Of a stretch of DNA of 23,478 bases, positions 7,415 through 15,907 are shown in pieces. Positions within the stretch are counted from its first letter, which is position 1. Each line of letters opens with the position of its first letter. A model generated the notes under the pieces. The model saw only the letters and a program-made list of their open reading frames with translations. It was not told the DNA's origin and searched no databases. Source of the DNA: Flavobacteriales bacterium UBA3364 (GTDB lineage Bacteria; Bacteroidota; Bacteroidia; Flavobacteriales_F; PHOS-HE28); NCBI GenBank assembly GCA_002360495.1, contig DEQO01000011.1, forward strand, positions 1 through 23,478, in the 5' to 3' direction. Made by a program: the position numbers and the translations under genes.

Positions 7415-7873
7415 ATGCAGGTGCTCGACCTGCCGGACCATGGCGTCAAAACTAAGCACGGGGACAACGGGCCGCAGGTCTTCGATCCCGTTCGCAAGCG
7501 CTGGGTGGCGTTGACCCCCGAGGAATGGGTGCGCCAGCATGTGCTCAACTATCTTATCAACGATCTCGGATGTCCACAGTCCCTGCTTGGGGTGGAAACG
7601 CCGTTGGACCTGAACAGCCTGGCCAAACGGGCCGATATCGTCGTATTCGGTGAACGGGGGTCACCGGTGGCCTTGGTGGAATGCAAGGCGCCTGGTGTCC
7701 CCATCGGCCAACGAACGTTCGAGCAGGCCGCGCGTTACAATAGCGTGTTGCATGTCCGCTACCTCATGGTCACCAACGGTCTTCGCCACTTCTGTTGCTC
7801 GGTGGACCATCAACGGGGCGCCGTGGAATTCTTGCCGCAGTTGCCTGCTTACGGGACCATGAAAGGCGCGTGA
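7415..7873 (+). CDS. stand-alone HsdR N-terminal-type PD-(D/E)XK domain protein
   Basis: This 152-aa protein resembles the N-terminal nuclease domain of type I restriction R subunits (HSDR_N_2 type) but lacks the helicase. The core is KRADIVVFGERGSPVALVEC followed by KAP, giving a PD-(D/E)XK arrangement with D74, E89 and K91. Downstream are the usual RTFEQAARYN and LMVTNG segments. The start MQVLDLPDHGVKTKHG (7415) fits short homologues that begin with a similar 'LDFP' opening; the open frame extends further upstream but only as antisense of AMP nucleosidase. No hsdM or hsdS is nearby, so a restriction role is unlikely. A DNA-repair or nucleic-acid role is plausible but unproven. Confidence 0.82.
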   Translation: MQVLDLPDHGVKTKHGDNGPQVFDPVRKRWVALTPEEWVRQHVLNYLINDLGCPQSLLGVETPLDLNSLAKRADIVVFGERGSPVALVECKAPGVPIGQRTFEQAARYNSVLHVRYLMVTNGLRHFCCSVDHQRGAVEFLPQLPAYGTMKGA

Positions 7874-7879
7874 CCACAG

Positions 7880-7887
7880 TACTTTTG
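7880..7887 (+). promoter_or_regulatory. candidate -7 promoter element (TACTTTTG)
   Basis: A perfect TAnnTTTG Bacteroidota -7 element ends 5 nt before the protease ATG. A TTG at the expected -33 spacing was not found. If used, the transcript would start almost at the start codon. Confidence 0.4.
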
Positions 7888-7892
7888 AAGCC

Positions 7893-10523
7893 ATGAAGAA
7901 GTTCTATCTCTCGGTCATCTTGTCCACTGCGCTCATTAGCGCCTTTGCGCAGTCCCGGTACACGCAGAAGATGGACCTCCAGTTGCGCGCTTATCTGGCC
8001 AAGCCGACGGCCGGGGTGGAGATGATCGATCTCTTCGTCCACGGTGAGAAGGATGCCGTCAGTGCTGCCGTGAAAGCCGTTGGTGGGCAGGTGAAATTGA
8101 CGCTGCCCCGGTTGGTGAGCGCGCGGGTGCCTGTGGCGCGTGTCGCCGAATTGGCCGAAGCGCCTGCTGTCCATCACTTCGAGTTCAGCTTGGAGCGTGG
8201 CCATTTGATGAACGATTCCATGCGCGTGAAGAACCGGGTCGACCTGGTCCATGCAGGTCAGGCCCCATTGCACCAGGGCTATGATGGCACAGGTGTGGTG
8301 TTGGGGTTCATAGACAGTGGGTTGGATATCCTGCATCCTGATTTCCGCGATGCCAACGACAATTCCCGTGTCTACCGCTATTGGGACCAGGTGCCGTCGG
8401 CCAACCCCGGTTCCCCGGCGCCGTTCGGATATGGCACCGAGTGGACCACGGCCGAGTTGGAAGCCGGTGGATCGTCCATCCCCAATGACAATGCATCGGG
8501 CCATGGTACAACGGTGATGGGTACGGCCGCTGGCAACGGCCTGGCGAACGGACGTCACAAGGGGGTGGCTTCCGGGGCTGATATCATTGCCGTGGCTACC
8601 AATTTCGGGTCGCCGAACTGGTCGTCCACCGTGGCCGATGGCGTGGCGTACATCCTGGCACAGGCCGAGGCGCTGGGGAAGCCGGCGGTCATCAATGCCA
8701 GCCTGGGTTCCTATGGAGGGTCGCACGATGGCAAGGATGCTGCGGCGTTGTTCATCGAAGACCTGCTGGATCAACAAGGGGGGCGCGCGATGGTAGCGGC
8801 TGCCGGAAATTCCAACTCGGAGTTCCCGTACCACCTGCGGACGGAAGTGGATGCGGATACGACCTTCACGTGGTTCACCACCAACCAGAACACCGATCCC
8901 CGTTACAACGCATTCCCGTTCCCCAACATGTTCTTCGAACTGTGGGCCGATGCCGATGACTTCGCGGATGTGCAATTCGCCATCGGCGCGGATCGTGTTA
9001 CGCCGACCCTGGCATACAGGGGCCGGACCGTCTACCACACGGTCGCCGATGCCATCGGGACCACGGTCACCGAACCCTTGATCAGCTCGAGCGGCAACAC
9101 GTTGGGCACCGTCCAATACTACGCCCAGGAGCGCGGCGACCAGATCCTGCTCCAGGTCATGATGGAGTCTCCCGATTCGGCAAGCTACCTCTGGCGCTTC
9201 ATGACCACGGGTAGTGGGATCTTCGATGTCTGGTCATTGACCACCCGTACGGCCACCTCCAACGTCATCGGTCCAACGCTGGCCCAACCCCTCGGGCTTC
9301 CCTTCCCCTCCGCAGCGGAATACCCGGCCATGGCGACCTACGTGGAGCCCGACAAGCGCAAGCACATGGTCGATTCCTGGGCATGCCTGCCCAATGTGAT
9401 CACCGTGGCCAACTATTGCAACGAGGTGGCCTACACCGACTACGCCGGAAATCAACAGACCGTGCCGGGTACGGAGCAGGACATCGCCCCGAACAGCAGT
9501 GCCGGCCCGACCCGTGATGAACGTCTGAAGCCGGACATCGCCTCAACAGGGGACGTCACATTCACCGCAGGCCCGCTCGTTGCCATCCAATGGATCATCG
9601 ACAACCAGAACGGTTGGAAGATCGACCCAGGCGGTATGCACGTGCGCGATGGAGGTACATCCATGGCAGCGCCTGTCGTTGCCGGAACTGCAGCGCTCTA
9701 CCTGCAGAAATGCCCTGATGCCACGCCGCAGGAGATCCTGCAGGCCGTGCAGGCGACCGCCCGAGCGGATGAGTTCACTGGGCCCGTTCCCAACAACCGC
9801 TGGGGTATGGGCAAGCTTGATGCCTTCGCAACGATGGTGAACCGGGTCGAGTTGAGCGCTGAAAGCACTACGTTCTGCGAGGGACAGGCCATGGTCGTTG
9901 AGGTCCCGGACGGCTTCACCGATGTCGAATGGAGCAACGGATCAATGGAAAATCCGCTGCAATTGACCGAAGCCGGCGAACTGAGCGCGGTCCTGCACAC
10001 ACCTTCCGGGTGCCTTGCCTACACCGATACGCTGACGTTCACCACACTTCCGTCACCGGCGGTGCCCACGATCGATGTCGACGGCTTTACGCTGACCAGT
10101 TCCACTGCACCCGCCTATCAATGGTATTGGAACGGATCCCCGTTGGAAGGAGCGGTGGAACAGACCTTGGAAGCGCCGCTCGGTGGTATTTACCGGGTGG
10201 AGGTGATCGCGGCGAACGGTTGCAGCACCTTCAGCGACGAAGCAGGGATCACGATCCTCGGGCTTCCAGAAGGACGTGCGAGCGCGTTCGCCGTGTGGCC
10301 CAGCCCTGCGCAGGATCATGTCCGTGTCCAACTTCCACCGTGGTCCACGGGCGGGGCGGTGCTCACGATCATTGCGAGTGATGGCAGGATCGTTCACCAG
10401 GAACGAGCCACCGGTGCAACGCCCATGACCCTCGCGGTGAACGGTCTTGCGGCAGGTACCTACATGCTCCAGGCCCAGGTGGGCGAGGACCGCTGGTCGC
10501 AGCGCTTCGTGAAGATGCCTTGA
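7893..10523 (+). CDS. S8 family (subtilisin-like) serine protease with T9SS sorting domain
   Basis: This 876-aa protein has a signal peptide (residues 1-20, ending in AFAQ) and an inhibitor-like prodomain (about 30-100). The catalytic domain shows the full triad: D141 in GFIDSGLDILHPDF, H204 in ASGHGTTVMGTAAG and S590 in GGTSMAAPVVAGTAALYL. The oxyanion-hole Asn is N306 in VAAAGNSNS. A ~180-residue insert sits between the oxyanion Asn and the Ser region. After the protease come Ig-like segments (about 655-790) and a T9SS-type tail (VWPSPAQDHVRVQLP to AAGTYMLQAQVG and SQRFVKMP). It is therefore a predicted secreted or cell-surface endopeptidase. The Crp/Fnr gene follows 7 bp later, so the two may be co-transcribed. 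Confidence 0.93.
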   Translation: MKKFYLSVILSTALISAFAQSRYTQKMDLQLRAYLAKPTAGVEMIDLFVHGEKDAVSAAVKAVGGQVKLTLPRLVSARVPVARVAELAEAPAVHHFEFSLERGHLMNDSMRVKNRVDLVHAGQAPLHQGYDGTGVVLGFIDSGLDILHPDFRDANDNSRVYRYWDQVPSANPGSPAPFGYGTEWTTAELEAGGSSIPNDNASGHGTTVMGTAAGNGLANGRHKGVASGADIIAVATNFGSPNWSSTVADGVAYILAQAEALGKPAVINASLGSYGGSHDGKDAAALFIEDLLDQQGGRAMVAAAGNSNSEFPYHLRTEVDADTTFTWFTTNQNTDPRYNAFPFPNMFFELWADADDFADVQFAIGADRVTPTLAYRGRTVYHTVADAIGTTVTEPLISSSGNTLGTVQYYAQERGDQILLQVMMESPDSASYLWRFMTTGSGIFDVWSLTTRTATSNVIGPTLAQPLGLPFPSAAEYPAMATYVEPDKRKHMVDSWACLPNVITVANYCNEVAYTDYAGNQQTVPGTEQDIAPNSSAGPTRDERLKPDIASTGDVTFTAGPLVAIQWIIDNQNGWKIDPGGMHVRDGGTSMAAPVVAGTAALYLQKCPDATPQEILQAVQATARADEFTGPVPNNRWGMGKLDAFATMVNRVELSAESTTFCEGQAMVVEVPDGFTDVEWSNGSMENPLQLTEAGELSAVLHTPSGCLAYTDTLTFTTLPSPAVPTIDVDGFTLTSSTAPAYQWYWNGSPLEGAVEQTLEAPLGGIYRVEVIAANGCSTFSDEAGITILGLPEGRASAFAVWPSPAQDHVRVQLPPWSTGGAVLTIIASDGRIVHQERATGATPMTLAVNGLAAGTYMLQAQVGEDRWSQRFVKMP

Positions 10524-10530
10524 TCCTGTG

Positions 10531-11115
10531 ATGGCAGCAGCGATCGGCGCCGGACTGGTGCGCACCACCATCGAGCGCTACGTGAAGCTCACCGACCCGG
10601 AATGGGCCCTGGTGGAACCGCACTGGCATGAACGATCCTTCGCGAAGGCCGCATTCGTTTCCCGAGCGGAGGTTGTCGAGCAATGGTTCTACATCGTCCG
10701 GGAAGGTGTTCAACGCCTGTATTTCGAGCATGATGGGAACGAGCACTGCCTCGGGTTCGCCTACGGAGGCAGTTGGAGCGGGGACTATGATTCGTTCGTT
10801 CGGCAGCGACCCGGGCGGTTCTTCGTTCAAGCTGTGACGGAAAGCAAGCTCATCGGGATCCGTCGTTCCGATCTGTTGGACCTGTACGACCGCATTCCGG
10901 CCATGGAACGTTTTGGCCGGTTGATCCTCGAAGAACTCATCGTCGGCAGGGCGACGCGTGAGGTGGAACAACTTTCCTTGAGCGCCCGGGAACGCTACAG
11001 GATGCTCGTCCAGCGCAGTCCGCAGCTATTGCAGATCATCGCCCAGAAGGATATCGCTTCATACCTGCGCATGACACCGGAGACCTTCAGCCGCATGCGC
11101 GCCCGGGAGATCTAG
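10531..11115 (+). CDS. Crp/Fnr family transcriptional regulator
   Basis: This 194-aa protein has an N-terminal cyclic-nucleotide-binding-like beta-roll (about 30-115; FYIVREGVQRLYFEHDGNEH) and a C-terminal helix-turn-helix (about 171-190; QKDIASYLRMTPETFSRMR). The recognition helix carries E184, S187 and R188, the same E-x-x-S-R pattern that E. coli FNR uses to read TTGAT half-sites. It has no N-terminal Cys cluster, so it is probably not an Fe-S oxygen sensor of the FNR kind; the effector is unknown. I chose the ATG at 10531 over the GTG directly before it. A perfect TTGAT-N4-ATCAA dyad lies 6 bp after its stop, suggesting a local target. Confidence 0.88.
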   Translation: MAAAIGAGLVRTTIERYVKLTDPEWALVEPHWHERSFAKAAFVSRAEVVEQWFYIVREGVQRLYFEHDGNEHCLGFAYGGSWSGDYDSFVRQRPGRFFVQAVTESKLIGIRRSDLLDLYDRIPAMERFGRLILEELIVGRATREVEQLSLSARERYRMLVQRSPQLLQIIAQKDIASYLRMTPETFSRMRAREI

Positions 11116-11120
11116 CGCTT

Positions 11121-11136
11121 CTTGATCCACATCAAG
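11121..11136 (+). promoter_or_regulatory. perfect FNR-type operator (TTGATccacATCAA)
   Basis: The sequence CTTGATccacATCAAG is a perfect dyad, with TTGAT-N4-ATCAA at 11122-11135. It lies between a Crp/Fnr gene and a DinB gene. It sits about 23 bp upstream of a TAGTTTCG -7-like element, close to the class II activator position. It could alternatively form a 6-bp hairpin, but no T-run follows. Confidence 0.6.
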
Positions 11137-11158
11137 TGGGTGCCGCTTCCCGCTCCGG

Positions 11159-11166
11159 TAGTTTCG
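11159..11166 (+). promoter_or_regulatory. candidate -7 promoter element (TAGTTTCG)
   Basis: One mismatch to TAnnTTTG, ending 8 nt before the DinB ATG at 11175. A good -33 TTG is lacking at 19-bp spacing (TGG instead), as might be expected for an activator-dependent promoter with the FNR-type box just upstream. Confidence 0.35.
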
Positions 11167-11174
11167 CTTCCTCA

Positions 11175-11756
11175 ATGGAAGCACTGGACACCCGGACCCT
11201 GATCGCCGATCTGCGATCCACCTTGCTGAAGCAATTGCAGCGTTGTGAAGAGTTGCGACAAGTTCCTCTCGGCGTGTTACAACGCCGGCCCGACCCCAAG
11301 CGCTGGAGCGTTCTGGAGGTGATCGAACACATGAACCTCAGCAGCGGGCATTATCATGACCGCCTGCAACGGATCTATGCCGATGGTAACGGTCGCTTGC
11401 GCTTTCGTTCATCGTTCCAACCGGGCACGTGGGGCCAGCGGATGTTGAACACCATGCAACCCAAGGCGGACGGAACGATCCCGTGGAAGATGCCGACGAT
11501 CGGCAAGTTCGAACCGCGCAGGGGCAGGCTTGTGACGCTCGCGCCATTGGACGACCTCATAGCGATGTTGAACGGCTACATCGGCTTGCTTGAACGCGCA
11601 CGGACCAGCGGATTGGAAGGAGAGAAGGTGGTGAGCACCTTGGGTCCTATCCTTCGCTTCAAAGTTGGTGATGCCTTCCGGTTCACCATCGCTCATCAGG
11701 AAAGGCATATGCTGCAGATCGAACGCACGCTCAAGGAAGTGACCGGGGGCGGATGA
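11175..11756 (+). CDS. DinB family protein
   Basis: This 193-aa protein has the DinB-like four-helix-bundle pattern. It opens with DPKRWSVLEVIEHMNLSSGHYHDRL and ends with the typical metal-binding helix FTIAHQERHMLQIERTL (HxxxH followed by Q). Such proteins bind a divalent metal through conserved His residues and include thiol-dependent enzymes and damage-inducible proteins; the reaction here cannot be deduced. I chose ATG 11175 over the in-frame GTG at 11136, which would overlap the FNR-type box. It lies 59 bp downstream of the Crp/Fnr gene on the same strand, so it may be a target of that regulator. It converges on the CotH gene. Confidence 0.82.
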   Translation: MEALDTRTLIADLRSTLLKQLQRCEELRQVPLGVLQRRPDPKRWSVLEVIEHMNLSSGHYHDRLQRIYADGNGRLRFRSSFQPGTWGQRMLNTMQPKADGTIPWKMPTIGKFEPRRGRLVTLAPLDDLIAMLNGYIGLLERARTSGLEGEKVVSTLGPILRFKVGDAFRFTIAHQERHMLQIERTLKEVTGGG

Positions 11757-11806
11757 GCACGAGTGCCCGTTGTATGCGCCCTTTTCGAAATGACGGTGGG
11801 CTGTGA

Positions 11807-14143
11807 TCAATGCACCACCACCACTTTCACGGCACCACCGGGGTGGCGTATCGTGTAGGCGCCCGCCGCCCATCCGGCTAGATCCAGCTGCGATCTGCCT
11901 GCAACGGTTCCTGACCAGACCGATCGCTGGAGCGGGTCGAACACCTCCAGCGCGATGGGTTCGCTTACGTTGATCGTCAAAGATCCCGATGCCGGGTTCG
12001 GGTAGACGTCCAACCCGACACGGACCGGCTCGCTCAGCGAGGTGTTGATCTCGTTGTTCACAGCGAAGGTCGGATCCTGTTCAACGAAAGGGCCGGTCCC
12101 GTTGGGGATGCGCGCATAGCCCATGTTCGCCTGCTGGGCAGCGAATTCCACGTGGTCCAGGACCAGGCCATCCGCGCCGGTCAACCACACTTCCTCGCCG
12201 CTGGCCGCCAGCTTGAAGTTCGCATGGCGCTCGCCCTGACCGCCATCCTCATCGGCCCAAACGATCATGTAGCCGTCGGGCGGGACCAGCGAGCCGGCCG
12301 GGAATCGCCACTTGAACACGTTCATCGGATCATCGCTCAACCAACCACCGCTCAGGTCCATCGCTTCGGCGCTGGTGTTGTACAGTTCGATCCAATCCTC
12401 GTATTGGTCGTTCTCGTCCAACGCCGTGCTCGTGTTCTGGGCCATCAGCTCGTTGATACGGACAGCGGGATCCGCTGCGAAACCCACCCGCACGAGGTAG
12501 GTGTTCACATCATGCTCCGCACCCGGTGGGGCGTAGGAAACACTGTTCGCGGTATTGTTCGCTGTGGCTTGCACATAGTAACGGACGCGCGTCATGGCCG
12601 GAGCAGCAGGGATGTTCCCCCCGAAAGTGCCATCACCGGCGGCCCCGTCAGCGTGCGCGCCGTCATCGAAAAGTTGTACTGCGGTAAAACCACCATGGAT
12701 GCCGAGGCTATAGAACAGGTCCACACGTGCCGTCGTGGCGGCATTCGCCACTGTTGCCACCACCTGCACACCCGTGGTCGCATCCGGAGCCGCCCAATCC
12801 TCGCCACCAACACGATGCATGAGTCCGGTGACCACGGGGGCCAGCTGTGCAACCTCCACATTCCCCAGCAAGTTGTTGCGACGGTTCGTGATGAAATTCT
12901 GCAAGGCGATCAGCTCGGTATTGAATGCGGCATAGGTGTATAGCTTCTTGGGATCGGCGTTCACCTCGGCATCGATCAGGGTGGACCAGCTCGACAACAG
13001 TGCGTTGAAAGAGCCTGACTGCATTTTCTCGGTGATCAATGTCCGCAAATGTGCCAGGTAGCGCTGCCTGAGCTCCGGAACGGCCAGCAAGCGCTCCAGT
13101 AGCGGATAGTTCTCGTTATCGGCATGATAGAAGGGGCTCCAGTTCACCACGTTGTTCTTCATCACGCTGTTGCCATCGAATTCCTGCGGGGTGATGCGCC
13201 CTGTCTCAACATCGTAGTAGAGGTAGTAGTCCATCTTGCCCTTGTGTACATAGCCATCGTCATCGCTGAAGGCGATCTCGCTGGCCAGGAACCAGAGCGT
13301 CCGGTCCACGTCGATGTATTTGTCAAGGCTGTCCGCGAGCTCGGACAATGGCAAACCGTTCAATTTCCCGCATACACGCACCAGGTCGTCCCAGGGGTTC
13401 ACACGTTCGGTGCGTTTCAGTGTGTAGTACTGCTGGTAGTCCGTCGTGTCCGGGCCGAGATCGTTCAAGGCGGCGGTGCCATCGCCCCACATGCCGCCAC
13501 CACCTGGGCCACCTCCGCTTCCGGGGGGGCGATCCGCACGCCATAAGGTACCGTCGTTGCTGAAGAACCACTCCTTCACGAAGTCGCTGTTGATCTGTTG
13601 CACGTTCGGGTACACGCCCCAATTCTCGCCATTGATATTGAGGTGCACGAAATTGGCTTTCGCCGCAGGAACGTGATCGCGGATCAGGTCCAGATAGACG
13701 ACCTCCCGCAGGAAAGAGGCATCCTGGAAGGCGTTATTGAGGTTCAGCGTACCGTAGCCCATCAGGTCCTGCCCATCGATCTCGTGGTCTATGGTCAAGT
13801 TGAACGACTTTTTCTGCGCCCCCGGTGGCAGCATGCTATAGCTCGTTTGCCCTTTGAAGCGCACGCCGATACTGTCATACACCTCGCCATCCACCGTCAG
13901 CGTTGCGCGGATGTCCGTTTGGCTGTCGTAGTTCTGGGTCAGCAGCGTCCAATAGTTCGCTTGCTCGAATTGCAGGTCCAGCGTGCGGATGACGCTCTTC
14001 TCGTACAGCCCTGTGCTCGGCTGACCACCGGTATGGAGCATATGGCCGTCCGCACTCAAATACAGCTCGGAGGGCAGGCTTTGCGCCAGGGAAGAGGTCG
14101 ATAGACCGACGGCGATGGAAGCGTGGAGGAGTTCTCGAAGCAT
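11807..14143 (-). CDS. CotH-like, lamin-tail-domain, T9SS-sorted protein
   Basis: This 778-aa protein starts at the ATG at 14143, which gives a signal peptide ending SSLAQ. About residues 40-400 are a CotH kinase-like domain: VRFKGQTSYSMLPPGAQKKS, LNLNNAFQDASFLREVVYLD, a Gly-rich loop and YYLYYDVETGRITPQEFDGN. Where many CotH proteins have a P-W-D-x-D core, this one reads P-Q-E-F-D, so activity is uncertain. A Fn3-like segment (about 450-570) is followed by a lamin tail domain (RINELMAQN, EDWIELYNTS). The end is a T9SS sorting domain (VYPNPASGSLTINV to VVVVH). A 7-G run lies at 13523-13529 in the Gly-rich loop. The protein is predicted to be extracellular; its substrate is unknown. Confidence 0.9.
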   Translation of the reverse strand: MLRELLHASIAVGLSTSSLAQSLPSELYLSADGHMLHTGGQPSTGLYEKSVIRTLDLQFEQANYWTLLTQNYDSQTDIRATLTVDGEVYDSIGVRFKGQTSYSMLPPGAQKKSFNLTIDHEIDGQDLMGYGTLNLNNAFQDASFLREVVYLDLIRDHVPAAKANFVHLNINGENWGVYPNVQQINSDFVKEWFFSNDGTLWRADRPPGSGGGPGGGGMWGDGTAALNDLGPDTTDYQQYYTLKRTERVNPWDDLVRVCGKLNGLPLSELADSLDKYIDVDRTLWFLASEIAFSDDDGYVHKGKMDYYLYYDVETGRITPQEFDGNSVMKNNVVNWSPFYHADNENYPLLERLLAVPELRQRYLAHLRTLITEKMQSGSFNALLSSWSTLIDAEVNADPKKLYTYAAFNTELIALQNFITNRRNNLLGNVEVAQLAPVVTGLMHRVGGEDWAAPDATTGVQVVATVANAATTARVDLFYSLGIHGGFTAVQLFDDGAHADGAAGDGTFGGNIPAAPAMTRVRYYVQATANNTANSVSYAPPGAEHDVNTYLVRVGFAADPAVRINELMAQNTSTALDENDQYEDWIELYNTSAEAMDLSGGWLSDDPMNVFKWRFPAGSLVPPDGYMIVWADEDGGQGERHANFKLAASGEEVWLTGADGLVLDHVEFAAQQANMGYARIPNGTGPFVEQDPTFAVNNEINTSLSEPVRVGLDVYPNPASGSLTINVSEPIALEVFDPLQRSVWSGTVAGRSQLDLAGWAAGAYTIRHPGGAVKVVVVH

Positions 14144-14278
14144 GGCGCAGGCAGGGGTCAATGATCGGGTCCGGACCATTGGACCCATCGAACCGCGGTT
14201 GGTTGCGAACGCGCCGGGTGGAATTCGCCCAGTGGGTCGTTTTGGTCGCTGAATTGCGAAGAAGGCCCCGTGGACGGA

Positions 14279-15907
14279 TCAATGCACCTGCTCGCCGTTC
14301 ACGAAGGTGGCTTCGACCCGCAACTTGGTGATCATGTCCGCATCCACCTTCAAGGGATCACCGTTCAGCACGACGATGTCCGCGCGCTTCCCCGTTTCCA
14401 AGGACCCCAGGTCGTTCTCGGTGAAACTTGCAATGGCATTCCAGATCGTCATGCCGCGTAGGGCATCCTCACGTGAAAGTGCCTCCGCCATCGGGCTTCC
14501 TACGATCGCCGATCCATCGCGGTATTTCCGCACGACCGCCGCGTAGAACGTGGCCAACGGATCGATATCCTCCACCGGGAAATCGGTGCCCAAGGCCACC
14601 ATGCCGATCTGCTTCCGCAACGAGTTCCAAGCGTATGCGGTCTTGAAGCGTTCCGGCCCTAACCGGTCGATGGCCCATGGTGCGTCGCTGAGCAGGTGCG
14701 TCGGCTGCACGCTGGGTATGATGCTGTTCTCGGCGAAAAGGTGCATGTCCCGTGGATCCATGCACTGCGCGTGCTCGATGCGCCAACGTTTGTCATTGGT
14801 GCCTTTGAGGACTTCCGCGTAGACGTCCAACATGAAGCCGTCCATGCTATCACCGATGCAATGCGTTACCATTTGGAAGTTGTGCTGCGCGCACCAGTTG
14901 GCGACCTCCAACATGTGCGTGCGGCTTGCCCTCAGCAACCCGTGGTATGCGCTGTCCACATCCGAATACGGTTCCTTCAAGAGCGCACCGCGCGATCCGA
15001 GCGAACCATCGCCGTAGACCTTCACGGAGCGGACCCATAACCTGTCCGTGTCGATGGGCCCCGCCTTTGCGAAGTGCTCCAGGTTCTCCGGCTTGTCGGC
15101 CACCATCGCGTACACGCGTATCTTCAACAGGCCTTCGCTCTGCAGCTGCTGGATGAGTTCGATGGTACCCACGTCCAGGCCTGCGTCGCAGACCATGGTC
15201 AGGCCTTTTTCGAAGCAGTCGGCCTGGGCATCCAGCAACGCCTGGCGTTTGGCCGTCTGCTCGGCATCCTCGAAGATCTTCTGGAAGAGATCGGCCACGT
15301 TGTCCACGATCAGGCCGGTGGGCTTGCCGTTCCTCAATTCGAGGATGCCGCCTGCGATCGCGCTGTTCGCGCTCAACCCCACCCGGTCCAACGCCGCTTG
15401 GTTGACCACTGCGGCGTGCCCATCCACCCGTTGCAGGAAGATGGGGCGGTCCGGAAAGAGCTCGTTCAGTTCGTCATTGTCGGGGAAGGTCTTGTCAGCC
15501 CAAAGGTTCTGGTCCCAACCGCGCCCCAATATCCAATCGCCCTTCGGATGTGCCTTGGCGAACAAGGCCGTTCGTTCGATCGCTTCATCCCAACTCCTCA
15601 CTCCCTGCAGATCGATCTTCTGCTTGTTCAATCCATAGCCGAAGAAGTGGCAATGGCCATCGATGAAACCGGGATACACCGGCCGACCTTGCGCATCATA
15701 GGTCACAGTCGCCGCGTAGCGGTTCATGATCTGGCGCTCCGGCCCCAGCTCGATGATCCGCCCATCGCGCACGGCCATGGCCTGGTAGGTGGTGTTCGCT
15801 TCATCCATGCTGTGGATGATGGCATTGTGCACCACGAGATCCGCATCCTCGGTATGGTAGCAACCGGTGAGGAATACGGCGACCGACAAGATCGAGCTGT
15901 ACTTCAT
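14279..15907 (-). CDS. lipoprotein metal-dependent amidohydrolase (YtcJ-like)
   Basis: This 542-aa protein starts with a lipoprotein signal, MKYSSILSVAVFLTGC, with C16 as the lipidation site, so it is likely membrane-anchored. The amidohydrolase-3 type barrel shows GFIDGHCHFF (H85, H87), QMVTHCIGD, RWRIEHAQ and VALGTDFPVE. The closing GKRADIVVLNGDP is the usual C-terminal beta-sandwich signature. The family hydrolyses amide or related bonds with bound metal; the substrate is not predictable. Its ATG overlaps the stop of the upstream membrane protein gene by 4 bp (15904-15907), which implies translational coupling. The open frame runs further upstream, but that part is out-of-frame overlap with the membrane protein and was not used. 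Confidence 0.9.
   Translation of the reverse strand: MKYSSILSVAVFLTGCYHTEDADLVVHNAIIHSMDEANTTYQAMAVRDGRIIELGPERQIMNRYAATVTYDAQGRPVYPGFIDGHCHFFGYGLNKQKIDLQGVRSWDEAIERTALFAKAHPKGDWILGRGWDQNLWADKTFPDNDELNELFPDRPIFLQRVDGHAAVVNQAALDRVGLSANSAIAGGILELRNGKPTGLIVDNVADLFQKIFEDAEQTAKRQALLDAQADCFEKGLTMVCDAGLDVGTIELIQQLQSEGLLKIRVYAMVADKPENLEHFAKAGPIDTDRLWVRSVKVYGDGSLGSRGALLKEPYSDVDSAYHGLLRASRTHMLEVANWCAQHNFQMVTHCIGDSMDGFMLDVYAEVLKGTNDKRWRIEHAQCMDPRDMHLFAENSIIPSVQPTHLLSDAPWAIDRLGPERFKTAYAWNSLRKQIGMVALGTDFPVEDIDPLATFYAAVVRKYRDGSAIVGSPMAEALSREDALRGMTIWNAIASFTENDLGSLETGKRADIVVLNGDPLKVDADMITKLRVEATFVNGEQVH

Noticed and set aside
7415..7873. Type I restriction-modification system
   Set aside because: Only a 152-aa nuclease-type domain is present, without helicase, methylase or specificity genes.
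7770..9116. 448-aa minus-strand open frame inside the protease gene
   Set aside because: Antisense to the S8 protease prodomain and catalytic domain, with no domain-like sequence.
14167..14186. GGGTCC-N8-GGACCC inverted repeat upstream of the CotH gene
   Set aside because: Short and without a T-run or clear promoter context; likely chance in GC-rich DNA.
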